A DNA stretch of 64,000 nucleotides from Terribacillus halophilus (GTDB lineage: Bacteria; Bacillota; Bacilli; Bacillales; Amphibacillaceae): NCBI RefSeq assembly GCF_900101385.1, contig NZ_FMZB01000003.1:62001-126000 (forward strand). The letters are read 5' to 3'. Below, piece after piece: positions 36,716 through 47,043 of the stretch. A model generated the notes under the pieces. That model saw only the letters and a list, made by a program, of their open reading frames with translations, was not told where the DNA came from and ran no database searches. Every line of letters begins with the position of its first letter. Position 1 is the stretch's first letter. Position numbers and translations under genes: made by a program.

Positions 36716-37963
36716 TCATTTTACTAAGCGCTCATATTCTTCACTCATCTTCTCAGACACTTGCTTAGGCGACATAGCTCCAGATACGAGCTCCTGCCCG
36801 GTTGCTCCCATCGGATCCCACATGCCGCTCGGCAAATAAGCTCGATCAAAGTACGGTTCGATCCGGGTACCTTCATATTGCGAATAAAAATCCGCAAAAT
36901 AATTTTCTGCATCTACATTGGTCAAGGCATCCGGGAGCGAGGTACCTTCTGCAAATTTCTTTGCTACTTCTGGCTGCGCGATATATTCAATGAATTTCTT
37001 GGCTTCTTCCTTATGCTCTGAATTCTTCGAAACAGCCAAAGTGAACCGCTCTCCGCCAATCCAGCTAGGCTGATCATCCTCATGAATGGCCGGCACCGGC
37101 ATCGTACCGATCTGTACCTCTGGATTGAGCGCCGTGACTTCACGTCCGATTGATCCGCTCATCATTGTAAAAGCCACTTTGTTTTGGGCCAGCAGCTCTG
37201 CAGCCTGTGTGGTTTGTGCAGTGACTGCATCTTTATTGAGAAGCTCTTTCTCATTCATTTCCTTGAGCTTTTCCGGTAAAAAGGTATAGGAAGACCAGTC
37301 GAATGATCCATCGAGCAGTGCATCACCATGACTGTTTGATGGTGACGTGATCAAAAGCGGAGTGGCAAACTGGTCAAAATATTGCCCAAATTGGCTTTTG
37401 TCTGATCCCCCGAGCCAAAAAGGTATTACCTCTCCTTTGCTCTTTTCTTTTATCGTCTCCAGAGCTTTCATGAATTCATCAAATGTTTCCGGCGGCTCCA
37501 CTCCGTATTCATCAAGAACGTTCTTATTATACGTCAATCCATCCAGTGCTTGATTGATAGGAAAAGCATGCAATTTTCCGGAATCGTCCGTTAACAGGCT
37601 CTTCATAGCTTCATCCAAGTTGGCTGTCCACTCCATGTCACTTAAATCCTCGGTATATTCTGCATAACGGGTTTTCGCCCATCCATGTGTATCAAATAGA
37701 TCCGGCATATCATCAGCCGCCATTTTAACCCGCGCCATCTCTTCATACCCATCGGTTGGATAGCTATCTTCAATATCGATATTGGGATTTTCTTCTTCAA
37801 AATCCGCAACGATTTCCTTAAAAATCTTTTGATCTTCCTGATTGGTTGCTGTTGACATGAGCGTTAGCTTGACTTCTCCATCTCCGCTTGCATTATTTCC
37901 GCAAGCAGCAAGCAAAAAAGTGAAAGATAAAGAAAGTGCAATGAGTACCATTCTTTTTTTCAT
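36716..37963 (-). CDS. Sugar ABC transporter solute-binding lipoprotein (MelE-like)
   Basis: 415 residues from ATG 37963 after AAAGGCGAGGGATATC. Lipoprotein signal peptide with lipobox LLAAC. Family 1 solute-binding fold: TATNQEDQKIFKEIVADFEEENPNIDIE at the N-terminus and FTLAVSKNSEHKEEAKKFIEYIAQPEVAKKFAEG near the C-terminus. It captures the sugar outside the membrane. The neighbouring GH4 enzyme points to melibiose, raffinose or a similar alpha-galactoside. Confidence 0.92.
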   Translation of the reverse strand: MKKRMVLIALSLSFTFLLAACGNNASGDGEVKLTLMSTATNQEDQKIFKEIVADFEEENPNIDIEDSYPTDGYEEMARVKMAADDMPDLFDTHGWAKTRYAEYTEDLSDMEWTANLDEAMKSLLTDDSGKLHAFPINQALDGLTYNKNVLDEYGVEPPETFDEFMKALETIKEKSKGEVIPFWLGGSDKSQFGQYFDQFATPLLITSPSNSHGDALLDGSFDWSSYTFLPEKLKEMNEKELLNKDAVTAQTTQAAELLAQNKVAFTMMSGSIGREVTALNPEVQIGTMPVPAIHEDDQPSWIGGERFTLAVSKNSEHKEEAKKFIEYIAQPEVAKKFAEGTSLPDALTNVDAENYFADFYSQYEGTRIEPYFDRAYLPSGMWDPMGATGQELVSGAMSPKQVSEKMSEEYERLVK

Positions 37964-38018
37964 GATATCCCTCGCCTTTGTTTTTATTGAGCAGCTGGGC
38001 ACTGCTTTCCAACCATAA

Positions 38019-38032
38019 GTTAAGCGCTTACA
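38019..38032. promoter_or_regulatory. Probable cre (CcpA) site upstream of the binding-protein gene
   Basis: GTTAAGCGCTTACA matches 12 of 14 positions of TGWAARCGYTWNCW. It lies about 56 bases upstream of the binding-protein ATG and downstream of the melA hairpin, implying a promoter here and carbon catabolite repression. Confidence 0.6.
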
Positions 38033-38050
38033 TTTTTATTTTAAGAAAAC

Positions 38051-38079
38051 GTCAGACTTTCACTTGCTCAAAGTCTGAC
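38051..38079 (-). terminator. Terminator or attenuator between melA and the transporter genes
   Basis: Stem GTCAGACTTT / AAAGTCTGAC whose loop contains the melA stop codon; GTTTTCTT follows on the minus strand. Confidence 0.65.
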
Positions 38080-39393
38080 TGTTTCTTTTTCTGAAATATA
38101 AGCCGGAAGCATGTCGCCATGTGCTTCGATCAATTCATCGCACATGCTGATGATATCATCCATGGAGAGTTCAGCGGCTGTATGCGGATCAAGCAAGGCT
38201 GCTTGATAAATTTTTTGTTTTGATTTCGTAATGGCTGCTTCAATGGTCAATAGCTGCGTATTGATATTGGAACGATTCAGAGCTGCCAGCTGCTCCGGAA
38301 GCTCTCCCATATATGCTGGGGTAATGCCGTTACGATTTGCGATACACGGTACTTCCACAACAGCATTCCGAGGCAGATTGGCGATTAGACCGCCATTATT
38401 CACTACATTTCCTCCGAAAACGAACGGTTGATTCGTTTCCATCGCTTCGATGATGCGTGACCCATATTCACGTGAACGTTCATGTGTCAAATTGTTGTCG
38501 CTCATTAGCTCTTGCTTTGTCTTCTGCCAATTTTTAATTTGTGCCTCGCAGCGGCGCGGGTACTCATCCAGTGGTATGTTAAAACGTGAAATCAGTTCCG
38601 GGTACTTATCTTTCATAAAATAAGGGTGATACTCCGCATTGTGTTCAGAAGATTCCGTCACGTAATAGCCGAATTTATCCATCAGTTCGTAACGGACCAT
38701 ATCATGATGTTTTCCTTTTTGCTTCTCTTTGGCACGCTTCTTGATTTCAGGATAGAGGTCTTTGCCATTCGATTTGATCTCAAGCAGCCAAGCCATATGG
38801 TTGATGCCAGCAATCCGTTCTTCAATATTCTCATGGGGAATCTCAAGGTCCTTGAGTAAGTCCTTCGTGCAAACCTGTACGCTGTGGCATAATCCAACGA
38901 CTTTTACATTTGTAAAACGAGCGACCGCTCCGGTGAGTGCAGCCATAGGATTTGTATAATTCAACAGCCATGCATCGGGGCAAACCTCTTCCATGTCCCT
39001 TGCGATATCCAGCATGACAGGAATGGTACGCAATGCCCGAAATACCCCGCCGATTCCAACTGTATCTGCAATTGTCTGGCGAAGACCATATTTTTTGGGG
39101 ATCTCAAAATCGATGACAGTACTTGGCCGATACCCCCCTACTTGGATAGCATTAATGACATACTTGGCACCCTCCAAAGCCTCTTTGCGGTCTGTATATG
39201 CTTTGATCGTAACCTCTGCCTGCAACGAATTTTTCAACGCATTCAACAGCAGCTCGGACTCGGACAAGCGTTCTTCATCAATGTCGAACAAAGCAAATTC
39301 GAATTCCTGCAAAGCTGGAGACAACATACAATCTCCTAGTACATTCTTTGTGAAAATGGTACTCCCTGCTCCTATAAACGTGATTTTTCCCAT
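38068..39393 (-). CDS. melA: Alpha-galactosidase, glycoside hydrolase family 4
   Basis: 441 residues. GH4 enzymes use NAD+ and a divalent metal in a redox-assisted hydrolysis. The Rossmann loop is ITFIGAGSTIFTKNVLGD; LLNYTNPMAALT and the metal-site VGLCHSVQ (Cys-His) are present, as are INHMAWLLEI and the second metal His in SSEHNAEYHPYF. It matches the MelA alpha-galactosidase branch rather than 6-phospho-alpha-glucosidases, since the sugar arrives unphosphorylated by ABC transport. ATG 39393 after CAGGGAGGCAGTCAA. It is first in the operon, whereas B. subtilis has melA last. Confidence 0.92.
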   Translation of the reverse strand: MGKITFIGAGSTIFTKNVLGDCMLSPALQEFEFALFDIDEERLSESELLLNALKNSLQAEVTIKAYTDRKEALEGAKYVINAIQVGGYRPSTVIDFEIPKKYGLRQTIADTVGIGGVFRALRTIPVMLDIARDMEEVCPDAWLLNYTNPMAALTGAVARFTNVKVVGLCHSVQVCTKDLLKDLEIPHENIEERIAGINHMAWLLEIKSNGKDLYPEIKKRAKEKQKGKHHDMVRYELMDKFGYYVTESSEHNAEYHPYFMKDKYPELISRFNIPLDEYPRRCEAQIKNWQKTKQELMSDNNLTHERSREYGSRIIEAMETNQPFVFGGNVVNNGGLIANLPRNAVVEVPCIANRNGITPAYMGELPEQLAALNRSNINTQLLTIEAAITKSKQKIYQAALLDPHTAAELSMDDIISMCDELIEAHGDMLPAYISEKETVRL

Positions 39394-39729
39394 TTGACTG
39401 CCTCCCTGAAATCTTACTGGATTATAAGTTCCTTACTTGCATCTGATGATACAGCGCTTTCAACCGGTGGGCAATGGTAAATAAAAAAGCGAAAAGGGTA
39501 AAATATTGCTATCTATATTTATTGATAATAAGGCATTCACATTACATTTTAATTAGGAAATGATATTGAAAAGCACTTTTTACAGTCACATCATTATCGT
39601 TAAGAATCCTAGCTTCATAAGATATGGAGATTAAAGGAATCCGTTTGCAGCTGCATCATTACTGGAAATTTTGATATGTATACTCCTTCTCTCCCAGCAG
39701 TGGGGCTCCTCATATAACAAAGAGCTTGC
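39394..39729. other. Intergenic region upstream of melA
   Basis: 336 bases. A half-conserved cre-like sequence ATACAGCGCTTTCA (39449-39462), about 56 bases upstream of the melA ATG, matches 11 of 14 positions and may mark the melA promoter. A second GAGCTTGCC-type hairpin closes the region at 39727-39755. No gene seen. Confidence 0.45.
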
Positions 39730-39755
39730 CTACACAGCAAGCTCCCCTTTTGTAT
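39727..39755 (-). terminator. GAGCTTGCC-family hairpin at the end of the DUF2513-like gene
   Basis: GAGCTTGCC / AGCAAGCTC stem with an 8-base span, overlapping the stop at 39730; nearly the same sequence as the hairpin at 33827-33860. Confidence 0.55.
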
Positions 39756-40110
39756 CCCGTTTCATCGCTACATGCAGAGCCCGGAGCAGGATACCTGGAG
39801 TAGCTTTTTCGTATGTCTCTCCCAAAAGCTGCCGGGCACCTTCCAGAATCCGCTCGTTCCCGATCAAAGCTAACAGCTCGTGTCCTTTTACGGAAATATC
39901 ATCAATGAAAACATCCCTATAATCCTTTGAGTTTGTCACAACACCGGTAATGAACCCTTCCTGCAGCAGTACCTCTGTGTGATGGACGACATCATACGGG
40001 GTACATGTCCCTACAGCGCAACGATAATCTCTTACTTTCGTTCCTTGGAGTTGGTCTGCTTCTAACTGTTCCAGTATTTCTTGAAATAATGTAACGCGTA
40101 GTTTTGGCAT
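39730..40110 (-). CDS. DUF2513-like small winged-helix protein
   Basis: 126 residues. Arrangement MPKLRVTLFQEILEQLEADQ, VVHHTEVLLQEGFITGVVT, DISVKGHELLALIGNERILEGARQLLGE resembles DUF2513, a small winged-helix family often found in phages and islands, where the last motif is typically WDGHEFLDAIRND. Starts at ATG 40110 after AAGGAGGAGATCAT. Alone in an otherwise empty stretch. Function unknown; the family match is by pattern only. Confidence 0.65.
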   Translation of the reverse strand: MPKLRVTLFQEILEQLEADQLQGTKVRDYRCAVGTCTPYDVVHHTEVLLQEGFITGVVTNSKDYRDVFIDDISVKGHELLALIGNERILEGARQLLGETYEKATPGILLRALHVAMKRDTKGELAV

Positions 40111-40498
40111 ATGATCTCCTCCTTGTTCATACTTCTATTGTTCCACAGATTGAGTATTGGTTGCTCGAAAAGTATGTACATTGTTTCACAATAATGTGAC
40201 AAGTCAAGTAACAAATATGAAGCACATTGACTGCTAGAGATGATGATTTGACTAGACTTCCGGTAATAATTGCACATGGCAAATTATCAATGCATGCGGG
40301 AACAGAGCATCTGCCTCCTTTGGCAGACAAAAAGGAAGCTATGGGCAAAGGGGAGTAAGGATAGGGAAATATACGTATATGATTGCTAGGGAAGCCTGCA
40401 AAATTAATAGATCAATTGAATGAATAGTAAAGTCTAATACCAGTACTCTTTTATAAAGAAAGACAGAACCCCATTATTATGAGATTCTGTCATTTAAC
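40111..40498. other. Intergenic region, possible gene debris
   Basis: 388 bases. A plus-strand frame from about 40228 to 40359 (TRLPVIIAHGKL, then PPLADKKEAMGKGE) is open but lacks a start and binding site, so it may be the tail of a decayed gene. Nothing else recognised. Confidence 0.3.
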
Positions 40499-41257
40499 TC
40501 AGTATGCGATCCATCCAGCGTCAGCTGCAATCACTTGTCCATTTATAAAGCTAGATTCATCAGAGCCTAAGAAAACGGCCAGTTGAGCAATTTCAATTGG
40601 TTTCCCTGCACGCGGCATGGTACCAATTCCAGTCGATTGACGCCCTGCTCCAAATTCGGACACATTCGTCATAGATGTACCAATATTAGTCTCGACCCCA
40701 CCTGGTGCGATACCATTACAACGGATACCTGATTGAGCATACATGTATGCTGTATTCTTTGTTAATCCAGTCACTGCGTGTTTAGAAGCTGTATATGCTG
40801 CACCTGCACGCGCACCGCGTAAGCCGCCTGCCGAGATATTATTCACGATTACCCCATGTCCTTGTTCCAAGAAGATGTTAGTAGCAATACGCATGGCACG
40901 CATAACACCTGTTGTATTAACCGCAAAAACATGATCCCATCGTTCATCCGAAATCTCCCCGACTGGTTCCATACCATCCATGATTCCAGCGTTGTTCACC
41001 AAAATATCCAACTTACCAAATGCTTCTTTCGTTTCTTGGAATAATTGCTCCAAGTCCTTTAATTCAGCCACATTTGTACGGTTGGCAATGGCATTGCCGC
41101 CATCGTTATTTATTGCTTCCACCACTGCTTTAGCACCATCATAGTTATAATCAGAAACAACTACTTTGGCTCCCTCTTTTGCATAAAGCTCTGCGATTGA
41201 TTTTCCCATACCAGATGCTGCACCTGTTACAATCGCTACTTTATCTTTTAACCTCAT
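40499..41257 (-). CDS. Short-chain dehydrogenase/reductase
   Basis: 252 residues, classical SDR. Cofactor motif TGAASGMGKS at 12-21, NNAGIM, catalytic Ser in NNISAGG and YTASKHA (Tyr-x3-Lys). The acidic SDYNYDG after the second strand favours NAD(H). C-terminal VFLGSDESSFINGQVIAADAGWIAY is standard. Substrate unknown. It is divergent from a TetR-type regulator, which probably controls it. Confidence 0.92.
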   Translation of the reverse strand: MRLKDKVAIVTGAASGMGKSIAELYAKEGAKVVVSDYNYDGAKAVVEAINNDGGNAIANRTNVAELKDLEQLFQETKEAFGKLDILVNNAGIMDGMEPVGEISDERWDHVFAVNTTGVMRAMRIATNIFLEQGHGVIVNNISAGGLRGARAGAAYTASKHAVTGLTKNTAYMYAQSGIRCNGIAPGGVETNIGTSMTNVSEFGAGRQSTGIGTMPRAGKPIEIAQLAVFLGSDESSFINGQVIAADAGWIAY

Positions 41258-41290
41258 CCCTAATCATCCCCTAAAAATTTAATGTACATA

Positions 41291-41366
41291 TGTTCAATAA
41301 AGTAATAATATTAATTTGTAATCGCATTCAATAAGCAAAAAAAGTGAATTTGTACGATATTGAACA
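41291..41366. promoter_or_regulatory. Paired inverted operator half-sites between SDR and TetR genes
   Basis: TGTTCAATA at 41291-41299 and its exact reverse complement TATTGAACA at 41358-41366, 58 bases apart, in the divergent intergenic region. Candidate binding sites for the adjacent regulator. Confidence 0.4.
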
Positions 41367-41404
41367 AAAAACCTAAAAAGCGTTCGATAAAGGAGAACCA
41401 CGAC

Positions 41405-41962
41405 GTGAATAAAAATGATCTGCGTATATTGAAAACAAAACAAAATATACATTTGGCATTAACCAAATTGCTAAAGAAAAAAGCCTTACCCCACATAAAA
41501 GTAACGGAACTTTGCAGGGAAGCTAATATCAATCGAGGTACATTCTATTTTCATTATCAAGAAGTCGGGGACGTTTTTAAGGAATATTATGAAGAAGTCG
41601 TGATGGATCTGAAAGAATCTTATAATGAACCATATCGTCACACAGTTATTTTAGATCCGAAAAATTTGAACCCTAAAACCGTGCGTATTTTTCACCATAT
41701 AAAGAAATATGAAGAATTTTATAGAATCATATTATCGAAAGAAGTGCCTTTGGAATTTTATCTCATGCTATTCGATGAAATACGGTCGATCCTGATGGAA
41801 GATAAACACGCGGTACTGCCTAAAGAAATCAAAGATTATCTCTATTCCTATAGCGCTAATGCGATCATTGGATTAATAATTGAATGGTACCGCCGCGACT
41901 TTCAGGAGTCTGCTGATGAAATGAATGTCCTGTTGGTGAACATCCTAAGATTAAAGGTTTAA
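41405..41962 (+). CDS. TetR/AcrR-family transcriptional regulator
   Basis: 185 residues from GTG 41405, chosen because AAAGGAG lies 9 bases upstream; the frame is open from 41360 without a site. N-terminal helix-turn-helix at about 8-55 (KTKQNIHLALTKLLKKKALPHIKVTELCREANINRGTFYFHYQEVGDVF). The C-terminal ligand domain (about 70-185) ends SYSANAIIGLIIEWYRRDF, typical of the TetR_C_8 (YfiR/DhaS-like) group. Divergent from the SDR gene. Confidence 0.9.
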   Translation: MNKNDLRILKTKQNIHLALTKLLKKKALPHIKVTELCREANINRGTFYFHYQEVGDVFKEYYEEVVMDLKESYNEPYRHTVILDPKNLNPKTVRIFHHIKKYEEFYRIILSKEVPLEFYLMLFDEIRSILMEDKHAVLPKEIKDYLYSYSANAIIGLIIEWYRRDFQESADEMNVLLVNILRLKV

Positions 41963-41979
41963 CATGTAAAATAGCATCC

Positions 41980-42258
41980 TTAGGCAGCATTATTGTTATC
42001 ATTATTTTTATTTGGTATTGTTCTCTTCCCCAAGGAATACAATCCCGATGCCGCCAGCCCAGCAAAACCTCCTGACCATAATCGCAATACAAGATCCATT
42101 TCAGTGAACGGCCAAGCAAGAGATCCTACTAATAGACCTATCAACAAGCTGATCAAGGGTAGATACCTGTTATTTACGGCAACTGTCTTTTTGATCAGCT
42201 GCACCAAAGCAACTACAACGGGGCTGATAATCGAAGCAAAGGTCATTACCTCTTCCAT
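41980..42258 (-). CDS. Orphan phage-type holin
   Basis: 92 residues, three hydrophobic segments: SIISPVVVALVQLIKKTVAV, YLPLISLLIGLLVGSLAWPF, LRLWSGGFAGLAASGLYSLG, then a charged tail KRTIPNKNNDNNNAA. This is the arrangement of small Bacillus phage holins. No endolysin or other phage gene is adjacent; the closest lysin-like enzyme is at 55286-55909. ATG 42258 after GGAGATGAGGAATC. It converges with the TetR gene. Confidence 0.75.
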   Translation of the reverse strand: MEEVMTFASIISPVVVALVQLIKKTVAVNNRYLPLISLLIGLLVGSLAWPFTEMDLVLRLWSGGFAGLAASGLYSLGKRTIPNKNNDNNNAA

Positions 42259-42573
42259 GATTCCTCATCTCCTCCGATTTTTGTATTGTCTTAATAGATT
42301 CTAGATGTAGTACGTGGTTTCCCTTCAATCATTCAGATGTCCCAAGTCACATGATCATAAAACAATTCTTTGGGATCAGAGGATACAAAGAAAAATTATG
42401 GATTTAGTTTAGTGTTATGGTTCTGTTTAAAATCAATCATCAGAAAAATCTTTGAAGTTCTTCCATAAACGTTACCGTATTTTACTTAATTTTATGACAC
42501 AATTTGTTAAGCCAAATAAAAAAAGCCGATTCCTAAGAAAGGGAATCGACCTTAAATGATTCTCATGAACACA
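42259..42573. other. Intergenic region between map and the holin
   Basis: 315 bases, AT rich. Contains the map terminator at its right end and presumably the holin promoter. No gene seen. Confidence 0.45.
42516..42550 (-). terminator. Terminator of map
   Basis: Minus-strand stem CGATTCC / GGAATCG followed by GCTTTTTTTATT. Confidence 0.8.
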
Positions 42574-43948
<1,375 letters not shown>

Positions 43949-45283
43949 TTAAAAGTCTTCCATATACTGTTCGCGTTCCCATGGGTGAACTTGTGTGCGG
44001 AACATATCCCATTCGATTTCTTTTGCTTCGATGAAGTGTTCGAATAGGTGATCTCCTAGTGCTTCGACGATAATGTCGTCGGATTTAAGCTGTTCCAGAG
44101 CATCGAATAGTGTAGCCGGAAGATCTGCTACGCCGTTCTTTTCTCTTTCTACTTTATCCATGACATAGATATTGCGGTCGATGGATGCTGGTGCTTCCAG
44201 GCTGTTCTTGATTCCGTCAAGTCCTGCAGCCAGCAATACGCTCATTGCTAGGTATGGGTTTGCAGATGGATCAACGCTGCGCACTTCGACACGTGTACTT
44301 GCTCCGCGAGCGGATGGTACGCGGATCAATGGGCTGCGGTTCTTACCGGACCAAGCAACGTAGCATGGGGCTTCGTAGCCAGGTACCAGGCGTTTGTACG
44401 AGTTTACTGTTGGGTTCGTTACCGCAGTGAAGTTAATCGCATGCTTCAATGTACCTGCGATGAATTGGTAAGCTGTTTCAGAAAGCTTCAGCTCGGCGCT
44501 TTCATCGTAGAATGCGTTTTTGCCGTCTTTGAATAGAGACATGTTGCAGTGCATACCTGAACCGTTCACACCGTATAGTGGTTTCGGCATGAATGTTGCA
44601 TGCAGACCATGTTTTCTGGCGATTGTTTTAACTACTAGTTTGAATGTTTGGATATCATCAGCATGTTTCAATGCATCTGCGTATTTGAAATCGATTTCGT
44701 GCTGTCCTGGTGCCACTTCATGGTGGGAAGCTTCGATTTCAAAGCCCATTTCTTCCAATTCCAACACGATATCGCGGCGAGTCGTTTCGCCCAAGTCAGT
44801 TGGTGCAAGGTCGAAGTATCCGCCTTTGTCATTCAATTCCAAAGTAGGCTCGCCTTTTTCATCGAGTTTGAACAAGAAGAATTCCGGCTCTGTTCCGATG
44901 TTGAATGCACTGAATCCAAGCTCTTCCATCTTTTTCAGATTACGCTTCAGATTGTAACGCGGGCAGCCTTCGAATGGCTCTCCGTCTGGAGTATAGATAT
45001 CACAGATGAAACGTGCCACTTTGCCTTTTTCACTAGTCCAAGGGAATACAACGAATGTATCCAAGTCCGGATAAAGTTTCATGTCGGATTCCTCGATACG
45101 TACAAAACCTTCAATAGACGATCCATCGAACATCATTTCGTTGTCCAAAGCTTTGTCCAATTGGCTAAGCGGGATTTCCACGTTTTTGATTGTGCCAAGC
45201 AAGTCGGTGAACTGCAAGCGAATGAACTTTACGTTCTCCTCCTTGATAATCTTGATAACATCTTCTCTAGTAAATTTCGCCAT
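43949..45283 (-). CDS. glnA: Glutamine synthetase type I-alpha
   Basis: 444 residues, GSI-alpha as in B. subtilis. Joins ammonium and glutamate with ATP, and in Bacillus its feedback-inhibited form activates GlnR and sequesters TnrA. Motifs: [34 protein letters not shown] (including the regulatory Arg), [55 protein letters not shown]. No adenylylation insert. 16 bases after glnR. Confidence 0.97.
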   Translation of the reverse strand: MAKFTREDVIKIIKEENVKFIRLQFTDLLGTIKNVEIPLSQLDKALDNEMMFDGSSIEGFVRIEESDMKLYPDLDTFVVFPWTSEKGKVARFICDIYTPDGEPFEGCPRYNLKRNLKKMEELGFSAFNIGTEPEFFLFKLDEKGEPTLELNDKGGYFDLAPTDLGETTRRDIVLELEEMGFEIEASHHEVAPGQHEIDFKYADALKHADDIQTFKLVVKTIARKHGLHATFMPKPLYGVNGSGMHCNMSLFKDGKNAFYDESAELKLSETAYQFIAGTLKHAINFTAVTNPTVNSYKRLVPGYEAPCYVAWSGKNRSPLIRVPSARGASTRVEVRSVDPSANPYLAMSVLLAAGLDGIKNSLEAPASIDRNIYVMDKVEREKNGVADLPATLFDALEQLKSDDIIVEALGDHLFEHFIEAKEIEWDMFRTQVHPWEREQYMEDF

Positions 45284-45299
45284 TCTTTCTCCTCCTCTA

Positions 45300-45692
45300 T
45301 TAATGGAAGAATCGTGATAACTCTCCCTGACGTAACGAAGCTTTACCCAAACGGCCGGTGTCCATCAATTCCTGACGCAGCATCTGTCTTAGTGCCTTGT
45401 CGGAGATTTCCGGTGCGATCGGGGTCTCAAGCATATCAGCTGACGGTTTTTCTTTATATGGCAGCATTTGCTTGATACCGGCAAGATTGATTCCTTTGTC
45501 GATCAATTCCTTGATCTCCAGCAGTCGATCCACATCATTGAATGAGAAAAGACGCTGATTGCCTTCTGTTCTTGCTGGGAAAATCAGTCCATTATCTTCA
45601 TAATAACGGATTTGCCTTGCTGTTAATGCAGTAAGTGATTTTACAATACCAATAGAGAACAAGGGCATAGATCGGCGATTCATGTCACTCAT
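45300..45692 (-). CDS. glnR: MerR-family nitrogen regulator GlnR
   Basis: 130 residues. N-terminal MerR winged helix ([50 protein letters not shown]), a dimerisation helix, and the autoinhibitory C-terminal tail ending [11 protein letters not shown], almost the same as B. subtilis GlnR. Represses glnRA in nitrogen excess. ATG 45692 is chosen because [12 protein letters not shown] matches the family N-terminus. Confidence 0.96.
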   Translation of the reverse strand: MSDMNRRSMPLFSIGIVKSLTALTARQIRYYEDNGLIFPARTEGNQRLFSFNDVDRLLEIKELIDKGINLAGIKQMLPYKEKPSADMLETPIAPEISDKALRQMLRQELMDTGRLGKASLRQGELSRFFH

Positions 45693-45729
45693 TTATCGTC
45701 CATCCCCTTTCCTTATGTACTCTACGTCT

Positions 45730-45759
45730 ATTATAAACGTAGGTAATTTTAAATGTCAA
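45730..45759 (-). promoter_or_regulatory. sigma-A promoter of glnR-glnA
   Basis: TTGACA (45754-45759) and TATAAT (45730-45735) with an 18-base spacer on the minus strand, about 40 bases upstream of glnR. Confidence 0.85.
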
Positions 45760-45763
45760 CACG

Positions 45764-45780
45764 TGTTAGCTTAGTTGACA
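45764..45780. promoter_or_regulatory. GlnR/TnrA box
   Basis: TGTTAGCTTAGTTGACA fits TGTNA-N7-TNACA exactly and lies 4 bases upstream of the -35 box of the glnR promoter. Confidence 0.8.
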
Positions 45781-45789
45781 CGAAAATTT

Positions 45790-47043
45790 TTAGTATGCTT
45801 GATTCGTTGATATCAAGCCTTTTTCTAATAGATTTTGAGCAGCATCGATAATAGCGAGCTTCACATGGGCATAAGTTAAACCACCCTGTACAAAAGCTGT
45901 ATATGGCGGACGGATCGGCCCATCTGCTGTCAGTTCCAGGCTGGCACCTTGGATGAAGGTGCCGGCGGCCATGATGACATCATTTTCATACCCTGGCATT
46001 GGTGCCGGATGTGGCGTCACGTGCGCATTGACTGGTGACGCGTGCTGGATGGCCTGGCAGAAGGCGACCATTTGATCTGCGGTATGGAAGTTCACCGATT
46101 GGATCAAATCAACACGTTTGGCATCGAATTTCGGTGAAGTCGAAAAGCCAAGTAACTCCAGGAATCTGGAAGTGAAGATTGCTCCCTTCAGTGCTTCACC
46201 GACAACATGAGGCGCCAGGAAAAATCCTTGGAACAGTTCCTGCAGCATACCCAATGTCGCACCTGTCTCTTTACCAAGACCTGGCGCAGTCAAACGGTTG
46301 GCGCATAGCTCGATCAAATCGGCTCGTCCGGCAATATAGCCGCCTGCGCGGACAATACCGCCGCCTGGGTTTTTAATCAAAGAACCGGCGATCAAATCCG
46401 CTCCGACATGAAGCGGTTCTTTCGTTTGTGCAAATTCCCCATAACAGTTATCGACAAATACGATGACTTCCGGATACTTTTCTTTGACAAAAGCGACCAT
46501 GTCACCGATCTCGGCAACAGAAAACGAAGGTCGGTCGGCATATCCTTTGGAACGCTGGATTGCCACCACCTTCGTCTTTTCGGAAAGCTTCGCTGCTACA
46601 GCTGGATAGTCGATTGCCCCTCCTTCGGTCAAATCAACAGCATCATATAACACCCCAAAATCCTTCAATGCCCCTGTGTCTTCCTGTCGGTTCCCAATGA
46701 CACCTTCCAATGTATCGTATGGTTTGCCAGTGATATATAGTAACTCATCTCCCGGACGAAGTATACCGAACAAGGAGGTTGTGATCGCATGCGTTCCGGA
46801 AACAATCTGCGGCCGCACAAGTGCGTCCTCACCGCCGAATACTTCTGCGTATACTTGTTCGAGTGTCTCGCGGCCGAAATCATCGTAACCATAGCCCGTT
46901 GTCGGGTTGAAATGGCTGTCACTCACGCGCTGGTTGCGGAAAGCATCCATCACTCGTTTTTGGTTTTCCTCTGCAATACGGTCTATCTCAGCGCGCCTGG
47001 CGCTTGTTTCTTCTTCTGTTTTTCTAGCTGTTTCTTTTATCAT
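45790..47043 (-). CDS. ynbB: PLP-dependent lyase/aminotransferase-like protein YnbB
   Basis: 417 residues of the methionine gamma-lyase/aluminium-resistance protein branch of PLP enzymes. PLP lysine in AGSLIKNPGGGIVRAGGYIAG; N-terminal VSDSHFNPTTGYGYDDFGRETLEQVYAEVFGGEDALVRPQIVSGTHAI aligns with the family. True reaction unknown. Start overlaps the hflX stop by 4 bases. Same order as B. subtilis (hflX-ynbB-glnR-glnA). Confidence 0.9.
   Translation of the reverse strand: MIKETARKTEEETSARRAEIDRIAEENQKRVMDAFRNQRVSDSHFNPTTGYGYDDFGRETLEQVYAEVFGGEDALVRPQIVSGTHAITTSLFGILRPGDELLYITGKPYDTLEGVIGNRQEDTGALKDFGVLYDAVDLTEGGAIDYPAVAAKLSEKTKVVAIQRSKGYADRPSFSVAEIGDMVAFVKEKYPEVIVFVDNCYGEFAQTKEPLHVGADLIAGSLIKNPGGGIVRAGGYIAGRADLIELCANRLTAPGLGKETGATLGMLQELFQGFFLAPHVVGEALKGAIFTSRFLELLGFSTSPKFDAKRVDLIQSVNFHTADQMVAFCQAIQHASPVNAHVTPHPAPMPGYENDVIMAAGTFIQGASLELTADGPIRPPYTAFVQGGLTYAHVKLAIIDAAQNLLEKGLISTNQAY

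Noticed and set aside
40062-40348. Two overlapping minus-strand frames upstream of the DUF2513-like gene
   Set aside because: One runs into the DUF2513-like gene in another frame; neither has a binding site or plausible composition.
41284-41295. LexA-like box GTACATATGTTC upstream of the SDR gene
   Set aside because: One core mismatch plus two flanking mismatches, and it overlaps the TGTTCAATA repeat, which better explains it as a TetR operator.
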